Part shown: positions 31,011 to 41,302 of the stretch, in pieces
Layout of the letters: every line of letters starts with the position of its first letter
Numbering within the stretch: the first letter of the stretch is position 1
NCBI RefSeq assembly: GCF_011386835.1
Contig: NC_088791.1
Location: 12,276,998-12,340,997, forward strand
DNA length: 64,000 nt
Reading direction: 5' to 3'
DNA from: Chrysemys picta bellii
Taxonomy: Eukaryota > Chordata > Testudines > Emydidae
Made by a program: the position numbers and the translations under genes
Notes under the pieces: generated by a model
The model's input: only the letters and a program-made list of their open reading frames with translations
Databases searched by the model: none
What the model was told of the DNA's origin: nothing

Positions 31011-33043
31011 TTGCCCTGGTGAGCGGTTACACAAGTAGTCAGTGGAACTACTGAACCATTGGCTAACGTGAGCAAGGGAGTCAGTCTGGCCCACACGTTG
31101 CTTTCTTTTCCCTATAACATTTCCCCAACTGCCCCACAAATGCCATGATTCTGCTCTGACTGTCTGGGTGTGTTGCATTTTCTTCGTATTTTTGGAATTC
31201 CACATAAAACTGGGGGGTAGGGGTGGGGTGTCACAGTGGAACATAGCCTGAATGATGATTCGAGCTCATCAACATTTGCTGCCTTTTGATTATTTTAATG
31301 ACATTTGTTATCAACATTTAATTTCAACAAAAAGGGGATGACATTTCTTGCAGAAATTTGCATCCCGTTTTTCATCTAGTTTGTAGGGCTGCTTCAAGGT
31401 TTCAATTCTGGCCTAAAAAAAAGATGGGTTTTTCATTAAAAAAATTCTGATTTTTTTGTGTGTGGCCACCTCTCTGAAGTGTGTATTATTGTGGCCATTT
31501 TACAGATGGGGAAATTGGGACTCAGAGAGTAAAGTGACTTGCCCAAAGTCACATGATGCCTGATCCAACGCTCATAGAAGTTAATGGGAAGCTATCACTA
31601 CCTTCAATGGGTCTTGGATTAGGTCAAAAGTAAGTCAGTGGCATAGCAGCAAACAGACCCTAGACCTTTAATACAGCAAACAAAAATGACTAAAGCCAAT
31701 TTTTTTTTACCTTCTGTAATTAACCTTGTTGCCGCTCTTCTGCAAAATACATGAGCTGAGATTTTTCTTCTGGTAGCGAGAACTTTCTTTAGAAAAAAGA
31801 AAATCCTAGAGTCACGTTGATCATCCATGTGAGCGCAGCTGGGCTTTGTAACTTGCTTTGTCACATGTAAAATTCATGTGGCTTTATCCGTGTGCCAGGA
31901 GTTTATACCCTGTACGGTCAGAGCTGCATAGCACAATCTTCTTAAAGTCCAGCTCCTGCTCCTTCGTTATTAGCAAAGGTTTCCTTCATTCTGCAATCAG
32001 GTAAGACAAACAAAATCTCCGGGCCCAAAATACATGTCAAAATGAAGATATTTGCTTCTCAGAGCCAAGAATTCTGAACTCCTTTACCTTTCTTTCACTT
32101 TGATAGTTTCCATGGAAACCATAATGTTAAGCTATGCAGTTACTTACCGCAACATTACATAATCCACCGTACGCTCAGTTACTCCTGAACAAACGTGTTT
32201 GCGCTGTTGCTTTTTGTCAATGTAATCAGCCAGATCTGTGTTGATTTGATTAAACAAGGAGCGGCAGTGTAAAATCGGCAATGAAAATGTGACTTCTGTC
32301 AGCTCCCTATCCAGAAAATGGCACAGTCCCTGTTTGCGCTGTATGTGAAAAGACGCAGTGGGGGTATTGCTGCCGGCCTGGCAGTTTAAATGGCGTTGAG
32401 ATGACAGTTGTAATAGATCTAAGGGTGCCTGATGCACCACATTTTAAACTCGAGGGTCTGAACCTGAGTCTGAGACCAGTGGAAGTGCATCGGAACTGAT
32501 TCTCTGGTGCCTTGTGTTGTCATTGACCCCTGTGCAGGCCCTTACACCGGTGGGATTATTTTACGCCCTCTTTGAACAGGGGTGAATAATTGTGCAAGGG
32601 GCCAGGCAGTGAAGAATGACCCATTGGTTTCAGCGGAGTTGCTCCTGATTTAGGCTAGTGAAAGGGAGATCAGAATCAGCCCCTTAACCTTTTGGACCAA
32701 TAGTGTCAATATTTTTATGATGAGAAAAATGAGGCTATTTAGAGAAGCACTTCCTGCGTGATGCTAAGCACGCTCATCTCTCCTTCTCTTCCATGCTCTT
32801 GCCACTGCTACTTCCATGGATTGACCCAGTGGTAGCAACAGTGAGAAGTCCGGGGTGGGGAATGGCTGGTGTAGACACAGCCTTTAAATTATATGTTTAG
32901 TCCCATTACCTTAAATGGGGTTTCTTGAATGAATTGCTAGATTCCGGCCCTCATGGTAGTTATGCTCCGAGGCTGATCCACTGAAGTTAATGACAAGATT
33001 AGCTTCTATCTCTGCATAGGGCCAAAGAGTGATTTCCTCTGGA
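31011..33043. other. Non-coding DNA with MIR and AT-rich relics
   Basis: 31265-31465 is TTTT/AAAA-rich and resembles other AT-rich relics here. A reversed MIR core lies at 31480-31565. From 31566 to 33043 nothing else is recognised. Confidence 0.4.
31480..31565 (-). mobile_element. MIR-type SINE fragment
   Basis: ATTTTACAGATGGGGAAATTGGGAC, then GTGACTTGCCCAAAGTCACATG. Confidence 0.8.
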
Positions 33044-33050
33044 CCTTAGG

Positions 33051-34262
33051 TAGGGTTACCATTCGTCCGGATTTACCCGGACATGTCCTCCTTTTTGTGC
33101 TAAAAATAGCGTCCGGGGGGAATTTGTAAAGCACTCACAATGTCCGGGATTTCCCCCTCCCCCGGCACAGCAGAGCGAGCGGCTGGGAGGGCTGCAGGAA
33201 AGTCCCGGGCTGGACTCCGGAGCAGCTGGAGAGGAGCTCCGCCCTGCATTCTGAGCAAGTGTCTCAGCACAAAGTGCAGCCCTTCCCTTTTGCAACTGGG
33301 AGCGGTTTCTGCCATGCAGCGTAGCAAAACGGGAGCGAGAGCACTTTGTGCTGATACAAGGGCAGCTCTCCCCTGCAACCCGGTCCGGACCAGGGACCGG
33401 GTTTTGTTGTGCAGGGCCAGGGACCGGGTTTTGTTGTGCTGGGGAGCTTAGCCACGTGTCCGGCTCGCACAGAGCCCAACACCCTGTTCTGAGCAGCAGG
33501 GTAAGGGGGGGCAGGAGAAGGGGCAGGGAGGTTCTGGAGGGGGCAGTCAAGAAACGGGGGGGGGCTTTTTGGGGGGAGTGGAGAAAGTTTTGGGCAGTCA
33601 GGGTACAGGTAGGGGGTAGGGTCCTGGTGGGCAGTTGGGGGGGGGTCTTAGGAGGGGGCAGTTAGGGGACAAGGAACAGGGAGTCTTAGGTAGGGGGTGG
33701 GGTTCTGGAGGGCAGTTAAGAGCAGGGGTCCCAGGAGGGGGCAGTCAGGGGACAAGGAGCGGGGGGGGTAGGGGGCTGGGAGTTCTGGGGGGGAGCTGTC
33801 AGGGGGCAGGGGTGGGGAGAGGGATCGGAGCAGTCAGGGGACAGGGAGCAGAGGGGTTTAGATGGGTTGGGAGTTCTGGGGGGGGCTGTCAGGGGGCAGG
33901 AGTGCGGAGAGGGATCGGAGCAGTCAGGGGACAGGGAGCAGAGGGGTTTAGATGGGTTGGGAGTTCTGGGGGGGGGCTGTCAGGGGGTGGGGAGTGGTTG
34001 GATGGGGCGTGGGAGTCCCAGGGGTCTGTCTGGGGGTGGGGGTGTGGATAAAGGTTGGGGCAGTCAGGGGACAAGAGGCAGGGAGGCTTAGATAGTCCTG
34101 GGGGGCAGTTAGGGGCAGGGGTCCCAGGAGGGGGTAGTCAGGGGACAAGGAACGGGGGGAGGGTTGGGAGGTCAGGGGGGCGGGAAGTGGGAGGGGCAGG
34201 GGCGGGGCTAGGGCGGGGCTCCTCCCGTCCTCTTTTTTGCTCGCTGAAATATGGTAACCCTA
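33051..34262. mobile_element. 1.2 kb DNA transposon (TAGGGTTACCAT ends) with minisatellite
   Basis: TAGGGTTACCAT at the left and ATGGTAACCCTA at the right are perfect inverted ends. CCTTAGG flanks it at 33044-33050 and 34263-34269 (7 bp TSD). The second half is a G-rich tandem repeat. No transposase; the 164-codon minus frame at 33056-33550 has no domain. The superfamily is undetermined. Confidence 0.8.
33650..34170. repeat. G-rich minisatellite, unit about 90 bp in part
   Basis: ACAGGGAGCAGAGGGGTTTA recurs at 33841 and 33931, exactly 90 bp apart. More diverged units carry GCAGTCAGGGGACAAGGA. It has many G3+ runs on the plus strand. Confidence 0.9.
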
Positions 34263-34269
34263 CCTTAGG

Positions 34270-34782
34270 TTTGCACAGAGTATGCAAGGGAAATGAGGAT
34301 GGGAGTGCATTTGTTGGTTTGCCACAGCAGTATTTTCATAGAAGACAGTGAAAAAAATTGCAAGCAATGGCTCCCATCCTCTTTATCCCTTTCACACGGG
34401 CCCCTTTAAAGTGGACTCACGCGAATAAGGCAAGCAAGATCTAGCCCCAAACACATATCACGAATGAAAGCTGACACCGATACAGCAGATTCTATTGGAG
34501 CATTTTCAGTACATCCGTTCTTCTCTTTCAGTGTGTTGCGATAATTACACTACAGCGAGAATTATGCCTTCCTTAAGCACCGCTGTGCTTTTGCAAAGCA
34601 GGTTTTCTTGCCAATGCTCTTCACACTTAAAGAATTGTTCAAGGATGCCAAAGAAAATCTGGCTGTAATTCTATTGACTATAATGATTTCAGCTACCGTC
34701 AGATGACATGACAAGCTGCCATATACTGCTTTGAAAAGGCCATTCCTTCCAACACTAATCTCAGTGTTCTTCAGTCATTTTC
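34270..34782. other. Unassigned non-coding DNA
   Basis: No gene or repeat recognised. Confidence 0.35.
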
Positions 34783-34790
34783 GCCTCACT

Positions 34791-34945
34791 CGGTGCTTAA
34801 TTTGTAATGAAAGAGGTGCCCGGGCTCAAGCAATTTTTTTACTTTTATAACGGTTGTGGCAAGCCCAGAATGTGCCAGGGCTATGAACCGCCAAGCCTAG
34901 ATGCCGGGCTCAGCCCTGACAAGCCCTGGCACAAATTAAGCACTG
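34791..34945. mobile_element. Short hAT-type MITE (GTGCTTAATTTG ends)
   Basis: CGGTGCTTAATTTGT...ACAAATTAAGCACTG with inner inverted GCCCGGGCTC/GGGCTCAGCCC. TSD GCCTCACT/GTCTCACT (7/8). Confidence 0.8.
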
Positions 34946-35061
34946 GTCTCACTGTAACAATGATACTTACTTTACAATCCGCTACTTGGCTCACGTGATA
35001 TGTTTGCTGACACTGCAATATGGATTTGAGGCAAGGATGTAAAATGCAAATGGTAGTTGCT

Positions 35062-35244
35062 GGGAGGGATAGCTCAGTGGGTTAAGCATTGGCCTGCTAA
35101 ACCCACATTTGTGAGTTCAATCCTTGAAGGGGCCATTTAGGGAATGTGGATAAAAATCTATGTGGGGATTGGCCCTGCTTTAAGCAGGGGCTCAGACTAG
35201 ATAACCCGCCTGAGGTCCCTTCCAACCCTGATATTCTATGATTT
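35062..35244 (+). mobile_element. Tortoise-type tRNA SINE with CR1 tail
   Basis: The tRNA-like head has an A box (TAGCTCAGTGG, 35070-35080) and a B box (GAGTTCAATCC, 35113-35123), with TTGGCCTGCTAAACCC between. A short unrelated body follows, then a CR1-like 3' tail (AGACTAGATAACC..GAGGTCCCTTCC, GATATTCTATGATT). This head-plus-CR1-tail structure is that of the tortoise Pol III/SINE family. The tail presumably let it use CR1 machinery. Confidence 0.88.
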
Positions 35245-36084
35245 AAAGTAGCTTTTGTATCAAGTATTTGATAAAACTGGTATTTAAATTGTCTATGGAT
35301 CATCGGAAACAGCAGATAATTAATTGTTTGATTGCCAACAACTCTCAAGCATTTGCCATCTACATAAAGCAAACAGATGCTGTCTATGGGAGACAGGAAT
35401 TTATTAGGTATGGCAACTATTTTTTAAGGGAGCTGAAAGGGAAATGTATGGTATTGAGAAGTTGTCTGGATCTGCCAACGTATGTGTTGTCAGTTTTCCC
35501 CACCTCTGGGCCAGAGGTTGGTAGCTTTACTCCTGCGGAATAGTGCCGTATTTCAGAAGCAGTCCCATTCCAGTCGGTGGACTAGATCCTCGGCTCGTGT
35601 GAATTGACGTGGCTACGCTGAAGCTACGTTAATTTTGACCAGCTGATGATCTGATTCAATGGGACCACTTGTGGAGTAAAGTGCTAGGCCCGATCCTGCA
35701 AAGCCCTTATGCGTTTGTTTAAATTTCCATATTTTGAGTAGTGCCATTGACCTTAATGGGAATATTCCTAGCGCGTGTGCGTAAGTCTCTGCAGAATGAA
35801 GGCCCTACCTCACATCTGCTAGGGTATCAGAGTCTGGTCCTCTGAATTTCCCAGTTTGCCATCTCTTCCCTCTCTCTGCTTTCTAGATAGTGCCTGACCT
35901 GAACAATTTTCTGATTTTATTCCTATGTGTTGTACAGCAGTCGGTGCTAAACTAATAATAAATAACATAATAAAATGATCATCATAAAAATAAATAATCT
36001 GTAATGAAAATACTATGAGAATAATGCTAATAATTTGTATTGTCTGAATTTTCATATTAATAACAATCCCTTGCTCTTGCAGTG
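35245..36084. other. Non-coding DNA with old relics
   Basis: 35690-35810 carries GATCCTGCAAAGCCCTTA and GAGTAGTGCCATTGACC, words of a diffuse old repeat. 35950-36060 is AT-rich. No gene. Confidence 0.4.
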
Positions 36085-36285
36085 CTTTTCATCAGTAGAT
36101 CTCAAAAGTGCTTCACCATCTTTAATGTCTTTATCCTCACAACACCCCCAGGAGGCAGGGCAGTGCGGTTATTCCCATTTTACAGATGGGGGACTGAGGC
36201 CCAGAGAGGCTAAGTGACTTGCCCAAGGTCACACAGGAAGTCGGTGGTGGACCAGGAATTGAACCCAGGTCCCTAAAGTACTTTC
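36085..36285 (-). mobile_element. MIR-type SINE
   Basis: A long reversed copy: CCTCACAACACCCCCAGGAGGCAGG, TTTTACAGATGGGGGACTGAGGC, AAGTGACTTGCCCAAGGTCACAC and GAATTGAACCCAGGTCCC. Confidence 0.88.
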
Positions 36286-36333
36286 ATAAAATGGAGTCAT
36301 TGAGTCCATAGGTTTAAGACCGCTCTTCCCTTA

Positions 36334-36594
36334 GGGCTGGTCTACACTGGGGGGGGGGAATCGATCTAAGATACGCAACTTCAGCTACGCGAATAGCGTA
36401 GCTGAAGTCTAAGTATCTTGGATCAAATGACCTGGGGTCCACACGGCGCGGGATCGATGGCTGCGGCTCCCCTGTCGACTGCGCTACCGCCGCTCGCTCT
36501 GGAGGAGTTCCGGAGTCGACGGTGAGCGCGTTCGGGGATCGATATATCGCGTCTTAACTAGATGCGATATATCGATCCCGGATAAACGTACCCC
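36334..36594. mobile_element. TCTACAC-type MITE (CGAT-rich subfamily), copy 2
   Basis: GGGCTGGTCTACACTGG at the left after TTA. The right end is decayed (AACGTACCCC). It contains ACTTCAGCTACGCG/CGTAGCTGAAGT and ATATATCGCG/GCGATATAT inverted pairs and mirrors 26489-26779 in opposite orientation. Confidence 0.75.
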
Positions 36595-36595
36595 A

Positions 36596-36856
36596 AGGCC
36601 TCGTCTTCACCTAAAAATTAGATCAGCTTCACTACATTGCTCAAGGCTGTGAAAAATTTCATGCCCTGCGCAACTTCGTTAGGTCAACCAACACCACCCT
36701 CTCCTGCCAGATGCAGAAGAAGAATTAGCGACCACCTTTGGTGAGGCGGATTAACTACATCCATGGGAAAAACCTTTCTGTCAATGTAGGAAGCGTCTAC
36801 ACGATAGTGGCCCAGCTGCAGTGTCATAGCAGTGCTGCTGTCGTGTAGACAGACCT
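36596..36856. mobile_element. TCTACAC-type MITE, adjacent copy
   Basis: AAGGCCTCGTCTTCACCT at the left and GTCGTGTAGACAGACCTT at the right. It abuts the preceding copy directly. Confidence 0.6.
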
Positions 36857-37073
36857 TCAATGTCTCTGAGTTTGTATCAGCTGAATGATGAACTCACAGA
36901 CTTGTTTATTTCGTCTGCCAGATCTTTGTTATGTGGTTTCATTTTTTTGACAAGCTGTTCAAGTTCGCTACCTACGAAGACCAAATGCTATTGCTGTCCT
37001 CTTGATGTTTGGTTTCTAGGGATGGTTGTTGAGAGACGTTTCTGTGCTGTAATGGGAGAGGATAGTTACCATA

Positions 37074-37156
37074 GGGTAAACCTGCCCTGCAGCTCAGCTG
37101 ATCGAAGCCATCCGTGGCTGTGCTGTAGGTCTTTTATTTCAGTGTAGACATACCCA
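37074..37156. mobile_element. TCTACAC-type MITE, end fragment
   Basis: TAGGGTAAACCTGCC...TTTCAGTGTAGACATACCCATAG; only the right end is convincing. Confidence 0.45.
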
Positions 37157-38690
37157 TAGTTAGGCTGATTAGTATTCCTGTTTCTTGAGCCTTTGCCATC
37201 TTGAAGGACTATTCAAGCCATTAACGTCTGGAAACAGGTGAAATGAATGACCAACACGCGCCGAAATAGGGAGGGGAGGCATATCGACGCCAGGGTTAAA
37301 TAGCAATAACTAAACAAACAAAGTGCAGTCAGAGGAACAGGTATCCGTCGGGATTTCAGATGGCGGTGGCGAATGGATTTGTAGCATGTTAGGAGCAGGG
37401 GAGACCTGAAAATGCGTCTGGAGCGCTATTTCTCTGAAACGACTGGTTAGAGGAGGACGCTCTGACATCTAATGGCCACCGGCCCACAAAGACAGTCACG
37501 GGGTGAGATGTTATTCCTAGCAGATGTGTTATTTGTACGGCACCCCGAGAATGCTAAGTATTTCACTGAATCCACGGAGTCCGAGCCAAGACCTCAGCGA
37601 TCTCAGTCCTAACGGCTAGATTGCAACGTGGGCTAGACTCTAAGGGCTCCAGGTGCAGCTGGCTTGAGGAGCCATGTTCTTACTCCTGTGTAAACTCAAG
37701 TCCCAACCTAGCTCTTTGGTTGTAACCTCTCTGAGGCACATGCTGTCTTTTTATGAGCTGGTAGGCAAGGAGGGATGGGGACTGGGGATGAGCCTGGCCT
37801 CGCCTCCTTCGCTTGCCGGCTAGAATGGCTGGGCCAGCATCATGTGGGCTAGTAATTTGCTATTGATACAGGCCAGCAGCAAATTACTGTCCCCAGCCAA
37901 TAAGGAGGGAGCAGGGGCCCAGCTGTATTTCAGAGGGATGTCTCCAAACCAGTGCATCCCGGTGTGGTGCTGCTTTTACAGCACTGCTTGCTCTGGGCTG
38001 TGCCAAAGGTCACTAACTAGCCCAGTGGCCTCACTCCTGCAATCAGATCCACTACTGTGGCCCCCTGTGCCCAGGTGAACCCCACGGAGATCAATGACAT
38101 GTGTCAATCAGTGTGAGATGTTGAAACTGTCTGAATTCCCTTCCTTCAAGTTCCCCCCATTCAATGCAATTAACAGCGTCCCTGCTTCGGTCCGGCAGTG
38201 CTCTGGCGAGGCAGTCTGAGTGCATGACGGTACCAGGGGGCTTACGGCAAAGCTGCACTCCCTGGCTTGGGCATGTGAATGGCATCACCTCCGGCCCTGA
38301 GTAGCTATAACGAACATCAGCCTTTCCCTGTAGTACTGAATGAAATGTCCTCTTGAGAGGGGACAGAGAGAGAGGAGCTCCTCTCCTTCAAATCAAACCC
38401 AACTATCCACTTGGTGACATTTCCTCTGCGCCCATCTAGCTGAAACAATATTATTCCTCAGAATAAGTTTATGTGGGCAATGGGTAAAAATGATCCAGAA
38501 CTTCTGTGGCTGTGCAGGGCACCCAAGCGGCAGCATATAAGGCCAAGGGTGCAGACGAAGTCTGTTCTTTCTTGAAGAGGATTTAAAATCCTCTGATTTC
38601 AGAGGCCAGAACGAGGCTGACCCCGTCTCCCACCATCACATAGGGTGGCTCATTGTTGCCCCTTAGTGGCTAGATCACAGGCAGATGAGT
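37157..38690. other. Unassigned non-coding DNA
   Basis: A weak L2-like word (TTGTAACCTCTCTGAGGCACATGCTG) is near 37720. Otherwise nothing recognised; the scattered 60-78 codon frames have no domains. Confidence 0.4.
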
Positions 38691-38696
38691 ACCAGC

Positions 38697-38775
38697 CTGC
38701 TGATGTCTTTCTGCTCAAGCAGTGGCATCTTGTGTTTGTATAGCTAGAAGTCCTGGGTTCAATCCCCGCTTGAAG
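38697..38775 (+). mobile_element. tRNA-like SINE head relic
   Basis: CTGCTCAAGCAGTGGC (A-box-like) and GGGTTCAATCCCCGC (B-box) stand about 35 bp apart. No tRNA cloverleaf. Confidence 0.5.
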
Positions 38776-39164
38776 TCTGTTCAGGGGTGTCATTAGAGGT
38801 GCACCAAAAGGCTGAGAACATGGAAGATGATACTGGCTCTTGACCACAAAATGAGCGGTCACTGCTATGGGTCTGTTTTCTTTAGCTTTAAAGGGCTTTG
38901 GGTCAGGTCCTTAATTCTTTCTCAGGAGGTACATGGTGGGGACTGGCTTCTTCTTCTTTACAAATGAACACACATTTGATATCATTATGCCAGCTGTGCT
39001 GTATACCCTAAGCACAGGCCAGGGGGAACTTGGCTGGTGTTAGTGAGATATGTGTGCCCAAGCATACCCAGCCTGGTGGTCCTAGTAGAGCACTGTTGGA
39101 GCAAATGCTTTATGTATGTAAAGGGATAAATGCGCTGTCTTCCAGCACCAAGGCATTCTGTTTG

Positions 39165-39300
39165 CCTCTGTCTTCTGCAAGCAGAACGGCTGGACTTGCG
39201 GTGATGGGACTGGCCTGGACCTGGACTCAGGAGATCTGGGTTTGTTTCCTGGCTCTGCCATAGATTTCTGAGGTACATGTGGGCAAACCCTCCACAGTGG
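39165..39300 (+). mobile_element. MIR-type SINE fragment
   Basis: GGACTTGCGGTGATGGGACTGG, ACTCAGGAGATCTGGGTTTG and CTGGCTCTGCCATAGATT match the MIR 5' region seen at 20205. Confidence 0.65.
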
Positions 39301-39409
39301 TCAGTGTAGGAATAGAGGGGGAGGCAGCTTGTGTCTCCTTGGTTCCTCTGTGACCATTGGCACAGACTGGGCTGCACCCTCCCCTCAAGGTGATTATTGG
39401 GCTTTGCAA

Positions 39410-40000
39410 GACCCTAGAATTGTAGACATAGATCTTACTGGACATGGGTAAATATGAGTGCAAGGTTAAACTGTAAACAAGGGTGGGATAAGCTGTATCC
39501 TGGAGATTGAGATAAGTGGGAACACCCTGAAACTTGAAACGTAAATAAGGTGAGGACATAATTGATTGGTCCTTACACAATATACAAAGCGATTGGTCCT
39601 TACATGAGCCGTACAATGTCCAAACCAATTAAATTCCAGAAGTATAGATGTTAGTAGCTGGGGGAAATGTATATAAACTGTGTAGAGTGTGACATAATTT
39701 GGAATTGTATCACCCTGTACCTAACCCCCTTGGGTCTGGGCCAGGCCAGTGTGGGCATAGAGCTGGTACATGCCCGCTGTAAGCATGGTCTGAATGATCT
39801 CTCTCTAAGTGATGAGCTCGGGGAAAAAGACTTCAGGACCCAACCTTGTTTGCATAGACACGCCTGCTCTACCTCGTACACAGCATGATGGAGCTGCTCT
39901 GCCCAAACGATCACTCTTGGCTGGTGTTGGCTTGCAAATCACTTTGGTATTGAGTGCCGGGGTAACAAATGGTTTTTACCCTTGTTGTGTGAGTAAAGGG
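39410..40000 (+). mobile_element. Candidate LTR-like segment
   Basis: A direct repeat of GATTGGTCCTTACA (39572, 39590; CCAAT-box-like) is followed by GTATATAAACTG (TATA) near 39669-39680. This enhancer/CCAAT/TATA order is typical of retroviral LTRs. I could not fix TG..CA ends or a TSD. Confidence 0.35.
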
Positions 40001-40010
40001 CGTCTAAACT

Positions 40011-40921
40011 GCGCTTGGCATGCCCTGCTTGAGGGCAGTCACCCTCAGCTGAACTGCACTCACTAAGCAGGGGGTAGGTGTGCCTAAAGCCAGTGGAGAT
40101 AATGGTGGGTGGGGGCTGGTGCTCCTATGTGGTGATGTGGGCTCTGCCCCTACAGTGCTCCTAGGTGCCATTTGATTTGACTCTTCCCTGCTCTACTGTT
40201 TAATACCAGAGCTGAATAGACTCAACGGGAAGTCTTTTGTTACGGATCACAAGAGCTGGAATTACTGATAATCTGCTCTCGGTGCTAAACCTAAAACCTG
40301 CCGCAGGGCAGCGTCTCCAGTGAAAGAGACTGACTACCTGTCCCAGCAGTGAGGCCCCTCCCACTAGCTGCTGAGATCACTGAGAGCTGGGTTAAGGGGT
40401 GGGACTTCAAGAGATCGCTGAGGTTACAGCAGAATAATGCAGCGGGTAACAGCGCAGTGGCAGAATGATTGATGATGCAGTGGCCGGGGGGGAGTGAATG
40501 ATGGAGCAGTGGTGGCAGCACGCCGCTACTGAGGCATTGCTTGACCCCTACCCCCGCTGGGGTGGGAGGTGAACGCATGGCATCTCTGAACTCTGGATCT
40601 TCGCTGACCCAAGACAACAACTGTGTGTGGGGTGCAGTGGAGGGAGAGGGGAGTGGCAAGTTAAAGGAACATTTGTTTGTCGGACTTTCACACTGAAAGG
40701 TGAGAACCTGAGGCAAAGGACATGGCCCAACGTCCTCTGGGGTGGGTGTTTTCCTCATGGTCATATGCTTGCGAATCATACTTGTTGCATTTTCCCAAAT
40801 TAATGCTGGATTCCTTTCCTTTAAAAAAAATAAATGAAAAGGGTTTTTTTGCTATACACCGACTCGGCGCTTGTGGGAGGGGAAGTATTGCCTCTTAGAA
40901 GTGCCCAGGATTATTGTTTAT
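40011..40921. other. Unassigned non-coding DNA
   Basis: No gene recognised. The 162-codon minus frame at 40291-40779 has no known domain and overlaps frames on the other strand. Confidence 0.4.
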
Positions 40922-41302
40922 GTAACCCACACACCTTCTGGGTGCGGTGTTCTGTCCCATCTAGTGGCACCGAGACCACTTAAAGAGAGAGATAAAATGA
41001 GTCTTTGCTAAGAGCTGGTGGGCTTTTAGTTCATGCAGTAGAGGCTCATGCACTAAACTTCAGAGACTTCCCAGTTGAAATCCCGGATGAGCCCCCACTT
41101 GTAATGCTAACAGACCATGGTCATCAGCAGGCGGGATCAAACCTGTGACCTTGGGCGCTGAGTGCATGAGCCTCTACAGCCTGAGCTAAAAGCCAACTGA
41201 CTGTTAGCTAAGGCAGTAGAGCAGACTCATTAATCTCTCTTTAAGTGATCTCGGTGCCACTAGATGGGACAGAACACAACACCCAGAAGGTGTGTGGGTA
41301 AC
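40922..41302. mobile_element. 381 bp foldback with two opposed tRNA-like halves
   Basis: The terminal arms (GTAACCCACACACCTTCTGG... and ...CCAGAAGGTGTGTGGGTAAC) are inverted repeats of about 70-85 bp with few mismatches. The plus strand has a tRNA-like stretch (TTTTAGTTCATGCAGTAGAGG..CAGTTGAAATCCC, about 41034-41094). The minus strand has a better one (TTTTAGCTCAGGCTGTAGAGG..ACAGGTTTGATCCCGC, about 41131-41194). The halves face each other around a short centre containing CCATGG. It looks like a head-to-head SINE dimer or a MITE built from one. I cannot name a family; TSD not evident. Confidence 0.8.

Noticed and set aside
33056..33550. 164-codon minus frame that might have been a transposase
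   Set aside because: Begins just inside the transposon end, but shows no DDE-type or zinc-finger motifs and contains direct repeats (CAQQN-type duplicate).
33650..34170. Possible CRISPR array
   Set aside because: Units are contiguous diverged minisatellite copies with no unique spacers, in vertebrate DNA.
35062..35135. Possible functional tRNA gene
   Set aside because: A and B boxes are present, but the acceptor and anticodon arms do not pair and a CR1-type tail follows, so it is a SINE head.
41034..41194. Two possible tRNA genes in opposite orientation
   Set aside because: tRNA-like boxes only; the sequence is part of a symmetric foldback and does not fold as a cloverleaf.
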